From Desulfosediminicola ganghwensis (lineage in GTDB: Bacteria; Desulfobacterota; Desulfobulbia; Desulfobulbales; Desulfocapsaceae), in contig NZ_CP050699.1 of the NCBI RefSeq assembly GCF_005116675.2, positions 2,193,001 through 2,257,000 of the forward strand: DNA of 64,000 nucleotides. Direction: 5' to 3'. The first letter of the stretch is position 1; each line of letters begins with the position of its first letter. The translations under genes were made by a program, and so were the position numbers. Positions 45,175 to 54,742 of this stretch are shown here, one piece after another. A model generated the notes under the pieces. That model did not search any database, was not told where the DNA came from, and saw nothing but the letters and a program-made list of their open reading frames with translations.

Positions 45175-45738
45175 CTACTCCTGCACGAAGCTCTTAACAT
45201 AGGCCAGGTGCTGGTTATAGCTGTCGGTTCCGAGTTCGTTGGTCATCAGGCTGAAGCCCAGTACCGAATCGGTTGACAGACGAACCATGCCCTTGGTGAG
45301 GTATTTAAAAACACCAGCGGGGATTTGCTCTTTATCTGCGAGCTGCCTGTCGGAGAGAATCGTCAGGTAGCCGCGTCGGTTTTTCCAGAAAAACTCCCGT
45401 AGCGCTACTTCCGTTTCAACGACATAAGGCAGGTATGGTGTGGCTGCCTGGTAGAGGTTGTCCCGGATTTTTTGGGCAGTATCAAATTGGGCGAGATCGG
45501 GAGTGTCGCTTTTGAAAAAGAGCAGGAGGTCAAAATCTTTGCCATTTTGGGGAGTGACCTGAACATTGGCAAAGCGGAGGATAAGTTGCTTCTGGAGAGT
45601 GACCTTGTATTCCTCTGTATCCTTGACGATGAAATAATCATTAAGGCTCAGACGAATCCGGTATTCTTTGGGACCGCTCGCAAAAGAACTGTTTTGCCAG
45701 AAAAGCGACAGTAGAATCAGTAACTGGAGAAGCCTCAT
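45175..45738 (-). CDS. Hypothetical periplasmic protein (187 aa)
   Basis: A signal peptide (LLQLLILLSLFWQNSSFA) is followed by about 165 residues rich in beta-type sequence and charged residues, ending LAYVKSFVQE. No family recognised. Convergent with the cytochrome gene. Confidence 0.65.
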   Translation of the reverse strand: MRLLQLLILLSLFWQNSSFASGPKEYRIRLSLNDYFIVKDTEEYKVTLQKQLILRFANVQVTPQNGKDFDLLLFFKSDTPDLAQFDTAQKIRDNLYQAATPYLPYVVETEVALREFFWKNRRGYLTILSDRQLADKEQIPAGVFKYLTKGMVRLSTDSVLGFSLMTNELGTDSYNQHLAYVKSFVQE

Positions 45739-46066
45739 GCGCTCTCCCTTTAGTAGAATATGTGTGAAACCCTATCACGTTACTGCATCAAGTTATCTCT
45801 TTTTCAATTGCAACGCAAGACTAATTTGTTTGTTATGGTCAGCTATAAATTTCTGAGGGAGGGGGACAAAGGGGGGAGGTGTGGCTTGATCGTAACAAGT
45901 AGGGCTGTAAATTTTTTACTATTTAATATCAATGCGATAGGGTGAATGACATAGTAACTCAACGCAAACTGCATCAGGGCTGCGCCTGACCAGCTCTTGT
46001 TGAGTCCCAGGGTGGAACAAAAAAAATGAGTGAAAACAGTCTGTTGAGATCTTCTGGGGGCGATAA
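45739..46066. other. Gap, no feature assigned
   Basis: AT-rich, no gene, RNA or repeat supported. Confidence 0.4.
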
Positions 46067-46519
46067 TTATAATTTTCTCTGGATGTAGGAGCTGTAATCC
46101 TGCAGCTGTGGATGATACTCCTGCCGCATTAACGGCGATGAAATCAGGAAATCTGCGCTGGAGCGGTTATTTGCCGTGGGAAGATTGTAGAGTACGGTAA
46201 TTCTCAAGAGTGCTTTTACGTCGACATCGTGCGGGTGTGGCTGCATCGGGTCCCAGAGGAAAATCAGCATATCCACTTTCCCTTCAGCGATCATCCCGCC
46301 CAGCTGCTGGTCACCGCCTAAAGGCCCGCTTTTCAGCTTCGTGATCAACGGGGCTGGCGCACCGTTTTGGCATAGACACTCCTCCACCAGTTTGCCGGTG
46401 GTGCCTGTGCAGATAAGTTCATGTTTTAGGAGTTCGTCACGGTTGTGATCAACCCATTCGATGAGTGCCTCTTTCCTGTTGTCGTGGGCCACCAGGCCAA
46501 TTCTTTTTTGTACTTTCAT
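46067..46519 (-). CDS. mgsA: Methylglyoxal synthase
   Basis: 150 residues, full length. It converts dihydroxyacetone phosphate to methylglyoxal and phosphate, a bypass of lower glycolysis. Seen: phosphate-binding LICTGTTGKL, KSGPLGGDQQLGG with catalytic Asp70, LIFLWDPMQPHPHDVDVKALLRI with His97, and C-terminal NRSSADFLISS. Cytosolic. A GTG/ATG start at 46519 has only a weak ribosome site. Single gene. Confidence 0.95.
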   Translation of the reverse strand: MKVQKRIGLVAHDNRKEALIEWVDHNRDELLKHELICTGTTGKLVEECLCQNGAPAPLITKLKSGPLGGDQQLGGMIAEGKVDMLIFLWDPMQPHPHDVDVKALLRITVLYNLPTANNRSSADFLISSPLMRQEYHPQLQDYSSYIQRKL

Positions 46520-46650
46520 AGTTGATCATTCTAATTCCTTCAGAATAAAAGGCTATATGATTTCGGTTATTTTTCCGATAAAGATTCGGTTCTGTCGTCT
46601 CGCTGTTGTAGAGTGTTTTATAACCCGTTAACCCTGAAAAGGAGTATCTC

Positions 46651-46944
46651 ATGTATATCGTAAGTGTATGTTTTGTTATAAAGGATGCATATGTCGAACT
46701 GTTTAAAAAGGAGATGAGCCAACAGGCCAGAAGGTGTCTGGACAGGGAGGAAGGCTGTCTTCAGTTCGATCTGGGGCAGGACCCGGATAACCCCAGCCGT
46801 TTTTTCCTCTACGAGTTGTATACCGATGAGGCTGCCTTTGAGGTGCACAAAAAGACCGAGCATTTTGTCTCTTTTGCGGAACTGGTGGGAGATTGGATTG
46901 CCGAAAGAAGCCTGGATACCTGGCAGAGGATAGAGCAGCAATAG
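46651..46944 (+). CDS. Antibiotic biosynthesis monooxygenase (ABM) domain protein
   Basis: 97 residues, the usual single ABM domain (dimeric ferredoxin-like fold). Typical parts are VCFVIKDAYVELFKKEMSQQA, EEGCLQFDLGQDPDNPSRFFLYELYTDEAAFEVHKKTEHF (positions about 33-75). Related to quinol monooxygenase YgiN and LsrG. Substrate unknown. GGAGTATCTC sits just before the ATG, and a strong terminator follows. Confidence 0.85.
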   Translation: MYIVSVCFVIKDAYVELFKKEMSQQARRCLDREEGCLQFDLGQDPDNPSRFFLYELYTDEAAFEVHKKTEHFVSFAELVGDWIAERSLDTWQRIEQQ

Positions 46945-46995
46945 CAGATCTGCATTTGCCCGGAAAGCAAATTGGCGGTTGAGCAAGATGGAATA

Positions 46996-47033
46996 GCAAA
47001 AGCCCCGTCGGGTGACGGGGCTTTTGCGTTTTT
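46996..47033 (+). terminator. Rho-independent terminator
   Basis: GCAAAAGCCCCGTC and GACGGGGCTTTTGC form a perfect 14-bp stem with a 4-base loop, then GTTTTT. It serves the ABM gene and could work toward the convergent zinc-ribbon gene too. Confidence 0.93.
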
Positions 47034-47059
47034 ACAAAGAGTAAGGATGTGGTTTCGGA

Positions 47060-47281
47060 TCAGTCTGTCTTGACTGGATTGCAGAGACGACCGGAATCTG
47101 CGGAAACTCTGCCGCAGGAGTCACAGGTAAATTGCATTTCAGTTATCTTCTCCTGGCATACAGGATCTTTTGCTGAGTCGCTGGTGCCGCACAGGGGGGC
47201 CCCTGGTACCTCGTCGATGGGATTGCAGAGATGGCCCGGGGCTTTTGCCGAGACTCCGCAGGTTTTACATGTATATGCCAT
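47060..47281 (-). CDS. Small double zinc-ribbon-like protein (73 aa)
   Basis: 73 residues from ATG 47281, preceded by GGAGGAG at ideal distance. The sequence is an internal duplication: YTCKTCGVSAKAPGHLCNP and FTCDSCGRVSADSGRLCNP, each with C-x2-C and a later C, joined by a linker with two more Cys. Two small metal sites are likely. An in-frame upstream start at 47329 is less likely. Function unknown. Confidence 0.8.
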   Translation of the reverse strand: MAYTCKTCGVSAKAPGHLCNPIDEVPGAPLCGTSDSAKDPVCQEKITEMQFTCDSCGRVSADSGRLCNPVKTD

Positions 47282-47618
47282 TTCGTTACTCCTCCAAGCG
47301 CCTGATACAGATAGGCGCAATCGGGTCATCGTATAACGATCTTCAATCGCTGTGGCGGGTTTGAGTCTCTTGGACTGCTTTTAAGGAATTTCATTGAGCA
47401 ATCAAGTTCTGTCGAACCCAGCTCAAAAATTAAAACTGTATCCTGCTGCTGTCAAGTTGGCGGGCTGGCGTCGCTCGCGGTATACAACCAACAAACCAGG
47501 AGCCGGCAGGTTGCCTGCGTCAATGTGTTTTGCCTTTTACCATTCATGTATTATCTCTTCTACAAGGCCTCTTGAAGGCTGCAAATATGATCAGCGCAAG
47601 ACGTTATGAGGTACATAC
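47282..47618. other. Gap, no feature assigned
   Basis: No gene or RNA supported. GAGGT at about 47607 precedes the 59-aa frame. Confidence 0.4.
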
Positions 47619-47798
47619 ATGTTAGCATCAGATAAGATTGCCGGAGCTTTCCTGGCAATAGTCGAGGAAGCGGAAAAACTTCGTGGCACCAGTCTGAATG
47701 AAGAGCAGGAGAAAGCGGTGAAAACTATTATCTCCATCGCCAAACACCAAAGTGACATTAGAAATGCTAAAGCGGGCGAATGTCCGGCACATCCATGA
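47619..47798 (+). CDS. Small hypothetical protein (59 aa)
   Basis: ATG 47619 to TGA 47798. 59 residues, mostly helix-forming (AGAFLAIVEEAEKLRG, EEQEKAVKTIISIAKHQS), soluble, with a Cys near the end. GAGGT lies about 7 bases upstream of the ATG. Amino-acid composition is protein-like. No family recognised. Confidence 0.5.
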   Translation: MLASDKIAGAFLAIVEEAEKLRGTSLNEEQEKAVKTIISIAKHQSDIRNAKAGECPAHP

Positions 47799-47897
47799 TG
47801 TGAATAGCCGATATTGAAATACCCTGCAAACAATGGGATTACCGACTCGTATCCGGTACTCCCATTGCTTTTCAGCGTGCCAGGTGCAGTTCAGTTT

Positions 47898-48368
47898 TTA
47901 AACCTGACATATATCAGCCAGTGCTCCTCGGGTAAGCGTCAGTAAATCATTGTGGTTCAGCTCAATTTCCAACCCTCTTCTCCCTGCACTTACATGGATG
48001 GTGGGGAAGGTGGCGGCACTCGCATCAATATAGGTTTTCAGCAGTTTCTTCTGGCCGAGCGGGCTCACTCCACCCAATACGTAGCCGGTGGTTTTCTCCA
48101 CTTTTGCTTTATCAGCCATGGTAGCTTTTTTGGCGCCGGCGGCTTTTGCCAGCAATTTCATGCTGAGCATCTGATTGACGGGGATGATGGCAACGACCAG
48201 GGATCCATCACCGAGTTCCGCCACCAGGGTCTTGAAAACCTGATCAGGGTCCAGGCCAAGCTTTTCAGCCGCTTCAAGACCGTAGGATGGATGGTCGCCG
48301 TCATGGCTGTAGGAGTGAACTTTATGGGTGATTTTCTTTTTCTTCAGGATATTGATTGCGGGTGTCAT
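47898..48368 (-). CDS. ybaK: Cys-tRNA(Pro) deacylase YbaK
   Basis: 156 residues from ATG 48368. The YbaK domain removes Cys mischarged on tRNA-Pro. Seen: DPDQVFKTLVAELGDGSLVVAIIPV, the catalytic Lys in KLLAKAAGAKKATMADK, and GGVSPLGQKKLLKTYID. The frame is open 25 codons upstream, but the shorter start matches family length. Cytosolic, single gene. Confidence 0.92.
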   Translation of the reverse strand: MTPAINILKKKKITHKVHSYSHDGDHPSYGLEAAEKLGLDPDQVFKTLVAELGDGSLVVAIIPVNQMLSMKLLAKAAGAKKATMADKAKVEKTTGYVLGGVSPLGQKKLLKTYIDASAATFPTIHVSAGRRGLEIELNHNDLLTLTRGALADICQV

Positions 48369-48390
48369 AACAGGATTACGTAAGAAGTGG

Positions 48391-48702
48391 CTAAGTGCCG
48401 TGATTGATAATTGTTCTAGTCGGACTGGTCTGCAACGGATCATCAGGGAATTTCTCTGACAACAAGCCCGACAGATAATATGTCATGCATTTTCTCGTCT
48501 GTAAATCGTTTGTCGATATAATCATTCTTCCCGGCAGCAAGGCATCGCTTGCCTTCTCATCCGGAGGTACCGTCCAGCCAATCCCTGAGGGCACTACAAG
48601 TATACCTATGCCTGGGGAACTGAACAAGTTGAAAGCATAGTGGAAATTGGAACTTGAACCATTCTGGATGTATCCACGATAGTCCCGGTCCTTGAGCCTC
48701 AA
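48391..48702 (-). pseudogene. Possible protein fragment of unknown family
   Basis: The frame (TTG start at 48702) gives 103 residues with protein-like runs (DRDYRGYIQNGSSSNFHYAF, WTVPPDEKASDALLPG). It is open further upstream without a convincing start. It may be a decayed gene or chance. Confidence 0.25.
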
Positions 48703-49110
48703 CCAGCCGGAGTGACGGAATCTGCACCGGTAATGAAGGGAGAGCCTGAAATTCCTACCTGTTTAAGATGCATAAACGCCCACCAATGATTACCATCTAT
48801 TTTACGTAAACAATGAAATATGCTGTTGCGGCAGCAGTTCAGTATTTGCCGGTGCTGTCGTTAAGCCAAGCGCTGTTCGTTACTGAGCAGAGGTCCTATA
48901 ACTCTATACTTTCAATGTAAAACTGGAAAATATGTGGCAGGCCATGACAACACTTTCGTAACTGCAAAAGTGGTTTGAACGAGAAGAAAAGTTTTTGAAA
49001 AATGGTTGACTTAAACGTAAAGGTACGGTATCTAGGGGTTGATGCATAAGTTTTCCGCGTGAGAGTGGGCAATAGTGTCAGTGTGAAAATTAGTGTGGAG
49101 CAGATGAATT
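48703..49110. other. Upstream region of the fatty-acid oxidation cluster
   Basis: Non-coding. It contains the promoter at 49006-49034 and, before the ligase ATG, GGAG at about 49096. Confidence 0.5.
49006..49034 (+). promoter_or_regulatory. Candidate sigma-70 promoter of the fatty-acid cluster
   Basis: TTGACT (49006-49011), 17 bases, TATCTA (49029-49034). About 75 bases upstream of the ligase ATG. The -10 box is a weak match. Confidence 0.45.
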
Positions 49111-50967
49111 ATGAACTTTCTGTCATATCAGTCGGTCCCAGCAATTCTCAGAGACAATGCCAGGAAATATGCCGGAAGGACGGCTATCAGCTATAAAAAG
49201 CGTGGGGTATTTCTTTCCCTGACCTACCAGGAGTTTTATGAACGGGTAATACTGTTGGCGCGAGGTCTGAAGAAGGCTGGCGTCAAGCCCGGGGACAGGG
49301 TGGCGATTTTTTCCGAAAACAGATTGGGCTGGGCGATTTCCGATTTTGGAATTCAGTCGGCGGGGGCCATTACAGTCCCGATCTACGCAACAAACACCGG
49401 CAAGCAGGCGGCATACGTTATCAACCACTGTGAGGCCAAGGTAGTCTTCGTTTCAACCAAGTCGCAGTACGAAAAGCTTTTTGCCATACGGGATCAGATT
49501 CCCAACGTCGAACTGGTTATCTCATATGAACGTTTTATGGGAGACCGCTCTTTTCCGGTTTACACCCAGTATCAGCTTTCTGAAGTATCGACTCCGCTTT
49601 CTGAAGAAGATTGTAGTGTTATTGAAAAGGAGATCGATTCAATCAAGCAGGAAGATATCATCACCATTATTTACACCTCTGGCACCACCGGTGTTCCCAA
49701 GGGCGTGCTGCTCACCCAGAGGAACATCCTGGCCAATGCCCATCACGGTATCAAAAGAGTAAAAGTGACGGAGAGTCAGCAGACATTTTTGTCCTTTCTG
49801 CCACTCAGTCACGTGTTGGAGCGTACCGGCGGGTATTACACTACGCTGCTTACTGGCAATCACGTCGCTTTTGCCGAGAATGTGCAGAAGGTCATGGAAA
49901 ACATGGTCGAGATACGTCCGACCAACATGGTCAGCGTACCGCGTCTGTTCGAGAAGATCTATTCCCGCATTTACGAGAACGTCCATCAGGCATCAAACTT
50001 CAAGCGTAACCTGTTCCACAGGGCGGTTGAGGTCGGGCGGGAATATGTGCATAAAAAGTATATTAAAAAAGAGCCACTCGGTTTGCTCGAGTTGCGCTAT
50101 CAATTCTTTGACCGTCTGGTTTTCAAAAAGGTCCGAGAACGTTTTGGCGGTAAGCTCGATTACTTTATCTGCGGCGGTGCACCGCTTGACAAGACCGTCA
50201 ACGAGTTCATGTGGATTATCGGTCTGCCGGTCTTTAACGGCTACGGTCTGACTGAAACCAGCCCTGCGGTAACGCTTTCAAGTTACCAGGATGTTCGTTT
50301 CGACTCTGTTGGTAAACCGTTGGATGAAACCGAGGTGAAGCTCGGTGACGACGGTGAGCTCTTTGTCAAAGGTCCGCAGGTCATGCGTGAGTATTACAAG
50401 AATGATGAAGCCACCAGTAAAAACCTCGAAGATGGTTGGTTCCGGACCGGCGATATCGCCACCATAGACGAGCAGGGGTTTGTCTATATCATCGACCGCA
50501 AAAAAGAGATCATCGTTACAGCGGGTGGCAAGAATATCGCTCCGCAACCAATCGAAAATGAATTGAAGCTTGATAAGTACATCTCCCAGGCCTACGTGTA
50601 CGGCGACATGAAACCGTATCTGGTGGCACTGCTCACCCCGAATCTCGAACGTCTGATCGATTTGGGCCGTGAACTGGAGGTGGACTATATCGACATGGAA
50701 GAGCTTGTTACCCATAAAAAGGTGATGGAGCTTTATACCGAGCGTGTGGAGGCACTCAATGCGAATTTGCCTTCATATAAAACCATTAAACGATTTGCCC
50801 TTCTTCCTCGGGAATTCACCATTGAAGGAGGCGAGCTGACCCCCACTCTCAAACTGAAACGTAAAGAAATCTTCAACAAGTACAAAGACACCATTGAAGA
50901 ATTGTACATGAAAGCTGGTAACGGCTTAGTCGGCCGGCCGAAAACAGATAATGGAGATAACAAATGA
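49111..50967 (+). CDS. Long-chain fatty acid-CoA ligase (AMP-binding, FadD15-like)
   Basis: 618 residues. It activates fatty acids to acyl-CoA with ATP. Adenylation motifs: IIYTSGTTGVPKGVLLTQRN (P-loop), NGYGLTETSPAV, WFRTGDIATIDEQG, IDRKKEIIVTAGGKNIAPQPIE with the Lys for adenylate transfer. Cytosolic or membrane-associated. It is the first gene of the cluster; its stop overlaps the next ATG (ATGA at 50964-50967). Confidence 0.93.
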   Translation: MNFLSYQSVPAILRDNARKYAGRTAISYKKRGVFLSLTYQEFYERVILLARGLKKAGVKPGDRVAIFSENRLGWAISDFGIQSAGAITVPIYATNTGKQAAYVINHCEAKVVFVSTKSQYEKLFAIRDQIPNVELVISYERFMGDRSFPVYTQYQLSEVSTPLSEEDCSVIEKEIDSIKQEDIITIIYTSGTTGVPKGVLLTQRNILANAHHGIKRVKVTESQQTFLSFLPLSHVLERTGGYYTTLLTGNHVAFAENVQKVMENMVEIRPTNMVSVPRLFEKIYSRIYENVHQASNFKRNLFHRAVEVGREYVHKKYIKKEPLGLLELRYQFFDRLVFKKVRERFGGKLDYFICGGAPLDKTVNEFMWIIGLPVFNGYGLTETSPAVTLSSYQDVRFDSVGKPLDETEVKLGDDGELFVKGPQVMREYYKNDEATSKNLEDGWFRTGDIATIDEQGFVYIIDRKKEIIVTAGGKNIAPQPIENELKLDKYISQAYVYGDMKPYLVALLTPNLERLIDLGRELEVDYIDMEELVTHKKVMELYTERVEALNANLPSYKTIKRFALLPREFTIEGGELTPTLKLKRKEIFNKYKDTIEELYMKAGNGLVGRPKTDNGDNK

Positions 50968-53351
50968 GGCAGATTAATCGTGTAGGTGTACTCGGCGCCG
51001 GAGTCATGGGAGCGACTATCGCTGCTCATCTGGCAAATGCTGGGCTTGAGGTTCTTTTGCTGGATATCGTGCCGAAGGAACTTACTGAGCAGGAGCAGGC
51101 AAAAGGCCTGACCATGGAAAGCCCCCAGGTGCGTAATCGCATCGCCCAGGCTGGTCGTGACGGACTGCTGAAGATGAAACCGGCCCCGTTTTATTTGAAA
51201 GAATATGTTGCTCAGATTGCAGTGGGCAACCTGGAAGATGACCTGGCTAAACTTAAAGAGTGCGACTGGGTTATTGAAGTCGTGGTCGAGTACATGCCTA
51301 TCAAACTCGACTTGCTGAAGAAACTGGTACCTAATCTTGCTCCGGGTGCGATTCTTTCCACCAACACTTCAGGACTCTCGGCAAACGAGATGGCCGAGGT
51401 GCTTCCTGCGGAGATTCGCAAAAATTTCCTGGTAACCCATTTCTTCAATCCACCGCGCTACATGCGTCTGATGGAGCTGGTGCCAACCACTGCCACCGAC
51501 CCGGCAGTTATGAAGGGCATGGCCGATTTTATCTCCAGCCGTCTGGGTAAGGGTATTGTTTTCGCCAAGGATACCGCAAACTTCATCGGTAACCGCATCG
51601 GTGTCTATGCCATTTACAAGGCCATGCAGCATATGGTCGAGATGGATATGACAGTAGAAGAGGTTGACGCAGTAGCAGGTCCGGCCACAGCACGGCCCAA
51701 GAGTGCCGCTTTTAGAACCGCTGATCTGGTTGGTCTCGATACCCTGGCCCATGTAGGGAAAAACTCGTATGATCTTTGCCCGGATGATGAGGAGCGTGAG
51801 GTCTTCAAGACACCTGATTTCATGGCCAAGCTGGTTGAGAATGGCTGGTTGGGTAACAAGACCAGGCAGGGCTTTTATAAAAAAGCGAAGGTAGATGGCA
51901 AGCGCCAGATCTTTTACTTCGATTACAAAGAAGGTGACTACAAGCCGTTGGCCAAGCCGAAGTTCGCTTCTGTAGGCATGGTCAAGCAGGTGGATGACCC
52001 AGCCCAGAAAATCAAGATGATCGTTGGTGCCGCCGACAAAGGTGCTGAGTTTGCCTGGAAATCAATCCGCGACACCCTCATTTATGCTTTTAACCGCATT
52101 CCGGAAATTGCTGACGACGTAGTCAATATAGACAACGCCATGAAGTGGGGTTTTAACTGGGAAATCGGCCCATTCGAGATGCTGGATGCAATCGGTATTG
52201 CTTCTTTCGTCAAGCGGGCGGAAAAAGACGGTGTGGTTGTTCCCGAGAAAATGAAGGGAATTGAGAGCTTCTATCGCTTCGCTGATAACGGAACCCAGGA
52301 ATACTACGACGTTCTCAAGGGCGAATACGTACCTGTACCGTTGAAAGAGGGTCAGATCAAGCTCGATATCCTGAAGAAAGCCGGCAAGGTTGTCGAGAAA
52401 AACGCCAACTGTTCCATCATCGATCTGGGTGACGGTGTTTTCGGTTTCGAGTTCCATTCCAAGATGAACTCTATCAGTGGCGACATCCTGGCCATGACCC
52501 ATAAAGCGGTCAAGCGGGCTGAAGAAGAAGGTGTTGGCCTGGTGGTCGGTAACCACGGGGCGAACTTCTCCGTAGGTGCCAATCTGATGATGCTGGCAGT
52601 CGCCATGGCCGAGGGTGCGTACGACGACATCAATATGGTGCTCAAGAATTTCCAGAATGCCACCATGGCTCTCAAATACGCCAAGGTGCCGGTTGTTGCA
52701 GCTCCATTTGGTATGGCTCTGGGCGGTGGTTGTGAGTTCAGCCTCCACGCCGATGCTATGAATGCCTATGCCGAAACATATATGGGGCTGGTTGAAATCG
52801 GTGTTGGCCTGCTGCCTGCGGGTGGTGGTACCAAGGAGATGTGTGTTCGTGCGGTTGATATCGCAGCTCAGTATAAAACCGACCCACAACCATTTGTCTT
52901 CAAACACTTCGAGCAGATCGCCATGGCAAAAGTGTCCATGGGTGCTGCAGAACTGGCTGGCATGGGCTACATGCGCAACGGCGATTCCATCACCATGGAC
53001 ATCGACAGACTGATTGGTGATGCCAAGCAGAAGGTGCTGGCTCTTGCAGTGAATTATCGTCCGAAACTCAAGCGCACTGATATCGCAGCCCCAGGTCGCA
53101 ACATTGCTGCATCAATCAAGAGTCAGCTCTGGAATATGCAGCAGGGTAATTTCATCACTGAGTATGAGTCCCAGATGGGTGGCATGATTGCAGATGTTAT
53201 CTGCGGCGGTGATGTGAACCCCGGCACCATCGTGACCGAGGATTATTTGCTGCAGCTCGAGCGTGAAAATTTCGTGCGGTTGTGCGGCAACAAGAAGACC
53301 GCCGAGCGTGTCCAGCATATGCTTAAGACCGGCAAGCCGCTAAGAAACTAG
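50964..53351 (+). CDS. 3-hydroxyacyl-CoA dehydrogenase / enoyl-CoA hydratase bifunctional enzyme (FadN-like)
   Basis: 795 residues. The N-terminal dehydrogenase has the NAD site VGVLGAGVMGATIAAHLANAG, STNTSGLS, and catalytic His in THFFNPPRYMRLMEL. The C-terminal crotonase domain (about 490-720) has VVGNHGANFSVGANLMML and PVVAAPFGMALGGGCEF with the oxyanion glycines. The domain order is dehydrogenase first, as in Bacillus FadN and unlike E. coli FadB. It carries out hydration and oxidation steps of beta-oxidation. Overlaps the ligase gene by 4 bases. Confidence 0.93.
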   Translation: MRQINRVGVLGAGVMGATIAAHLANAGLEVLLLDIVPKELTEQEQAKGLTMESPQVRNRIAQAGRDGLLKMKPAPFYLKEYVAQIAVGNLEDDLAKLKECDWVIEVVVEYMPIKLDLLKKLVPNLAPGAILSTNTSGLSANEMAEVLPAEIRKNFLVTHFFNPPRYMRLMELVPTTATDPAVMKGMADFISSRLGKGIVFAKDTANFIGNRIGVYAIYKAMQHMVEMDMTVEEVDAVAGPATARPKSAAFRTADLVGLDTLAHVGKNSYDLCPDDEEREVFKTPDFMAKLVENGWLGNKTRQGFYKKAKVDGKRQIFYFDYKEGDYKPLAKPKFASVGMVKQVDDPAQKIKMIVGAADKGAEFAWKSIRDTLIYAFNRIPEIADDVVNIDNAMKWGFNWEIGPFEMLDAIGIASFVKRAEKDGVVVPEKMKGIESFYRFADNGTQEYYDVLKGEYVPVPLKEGQIKLDILKKAGKVVEKNANCSIIDLGDGVFGFEFHSKMNSISGDILAMTHKAVKRAEEEGVGLVVGNHGANFSVGANLMMLAVAMAEGAYDDINMVLKNFQNATMALKYAKVPVVAAPFGMALGGGCEFSLHADAMNAYAETYMGLVEIGVGLLPAGGGTKEMCVRAVDIAAQYKTDPQPFVFKHFEQIAMAKVSMGAAELAGMGYMRNGDSITMDIDRLIGDAKQKVLALAVNYRPKLKRTDIAAPGRNIAASIKSQLWNMQQGNFITEYESQMGGMIADVICGGDVNPGTIVTEDYLLQLERENFVRLCGNKKTAERVQHMLKTGKPLRN

Positions 53352-53354
53352 GAG

Positions 53355-53429
53355 AGCCTGTCGGAGAAAGCCCTTACTCCCCATTTCTGTGTCATGAGCT
53401 GGGAGAAGATGGCAGTTCTCCGACAATCT
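53355..53429. mobile_element. MITE-like element, second copy, inside the operon
   Basis: Left end AGCCTGTCGGAGAA (53355-53368), right end TTCTCCGACAATCT (53416-53429; ten of fourteen bases match the other copy exactly, the outer four differ in two). It shares the left-end extension with 12681 (RCCCTT..TCCCCA). It lies between the FadN-like and thiolase genes. Confidence 0.55.
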
Positions 53430-53487
53430 CCAAGGGTAGCGAAAGTGTCCGATCACATACGAAGAATACACTAAAAGAGGATCAGAT

Positions 53488-54660
53488 ATGAAAACAGCCT
53501 ACATTCTGGCAAGCTACAGAACTCCTGGCTGCCGGGCGACTAAAGGAAAATTCAAGGATATGCGGCCGGATGACCTGGCGGCACTTGCCATAAAAGGACT
53601 GGTGGAGAGGACGGAAATCGATCCCGCCACCGTGGAAGATGTTTATCTTGGCTGCGCCTTCCCGGAAGGGGAGCAGGGCATGAACATGGGCCGTGTGGCG
53701 GCAATGAAAGCGGGCTTGCCCATCGAGGTATCCGGTCAGACAATAAACCGCTTCTGCTCTTCAGGTCTGCAGACCATTTCCATGGCGGCAGAGCGTGTCA
53801 TGTGCGGTTTTGCCGACTGTATCATCGCCGGTGGCGCCGAGTCCATGTCCAGTGTGCCCATGGGCGGTTTGAAATACTCCGCCAACCCGGGCCTGATGGT
53901 CAACTGGCCGGAGGCGTTTGCTTCCATGGGTGTTACCGCAGAAAATGTGGCCGCGCAATATGGCATCACCCGTGAGATGATGGATGAGTTCGGTGCTGCC
54001 AGCAATGCAAAAGCAGCCGCGGCAATCAAAGAAGGCCGGTTTACCGATGAGATCATCCCGGTAGAGATTGAGCACACCAAGCTGGTGGGCGGCAAGATCA
54101 AGCGCGAAAAGGAACTGGTCACGGTTGATGATGGTGTTCGCCCTGGCACAACTGCAGAGAGTCTTGGCAGGCTGCGTTCCGTATTCAAGGTAGGCGGCCC
54201 GGTTACAGCCGGTAACTCCTCTCAGATGACCGATGGTGCGGCGGTGACACTGGTAGTTTCAGAAGATTACCTGAAAAAGATCGCTAAAGATCCTTTTGCC
54301 CGCTTCGTATCCTTTGCCGTGAAAGGTGTTGCCCCTGAAGTTATGGGTATCGGCCCTATTGCCGCTATCCCGGAGGCGCTGAGGCTGGCCAACCTGAAGA
54401 AAGAAGACCTGGACCTTATCGAGCTGAACGAGGCTTTTGCTGCCCAGGCCCTGGCCTGCATCAAGACACTCGGTCTCAATAAGGACATTATCAATGTCAA
54501 TGGTGGCGCCATCGCTCTCGGTCATCCGCTTGGATGTACCGGTGCCAAGCTGACCGCAACCCTGCTGCACGAGCTGGGCCGCCGTCAAGGCAAGTATGGC
54601 ATGGTTTCCATGTGTATCGGCGGCGGTATGGGCGCAGCCGGAATATTCGAAAAACTGTAA
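53488..54660 (+). CDS. Acetyl-CoA C-acyltransferase (thiolase)
   Basis: 390 residues. It cleaves 3-ketoacyl-CoA in beta-oxidation. Active-site residues: Cys90 in INRFCSSGLQ, His in ALGHPLGCTGAK, GGHP-like region, and C-terminal Cys in SMCIGGGMGAAG. No signal. AGAGG is 6-10 bases upstream of the ATG. Follows the FadN-like gene across the 75-bp element; likely the same transcript. Confidence 0.95.
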   Translation: MKTAYILASYRTPGCRATKGKFKDMRPDDLAALAIKGLVERTEIDPATVEDVYLGCAFPEGEQGMNMGRVAAMKAGLPIEVSGQTINRFCSSGLQTISMAAERVMCGFADCIIAGGAESMSSVPMGGLKYSANPGLMVNWPEAFASMGVTAENVAAQYGITREMMDEFGAASNAKAAAAIKEGRFTDEIIPVEIEHTKLVGGKIKREKELVTVDDGVRPGTTAESLGRLRSVFKVGGPVTAGNSSQMTDGAAVTLVVSEDYLKKIAKDPFARFVSFAVKGVAPEVMGIGPIAAIPEALRLANLKKEDLDLIELNEAFAAQALACIKTLGLNKDIINVNGGAIALGHPLGCTGAKLTATLLHELGRRQGKYGMVSMCIGGGMGAAGIFEKL

Positions 54661-54742
54661 GTACGTCAAGCGCACGCGGGGCAAGCCCCGCGTTCCCTAC
54701 TTATAGAGATAAGAGCATCTTTGAAGGAATATAGGTGATTAA

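Noticed and set aside
45340-45375. CTGCCTGTCGGAGAGAA as another copy of the 12681-type element end
   Set aside because: Lies in a coding region (LSDRQLADK on the other strand) and lacks a partner.
47591-47833. 80-residue minus-strand frame
   Set aside because: Shadow of the 59-aa plus-strand frame; no ribosome site.
52062-52907. 281-residue minus-strand frame
   Set aside because: Antisense of the FadN-like gene.
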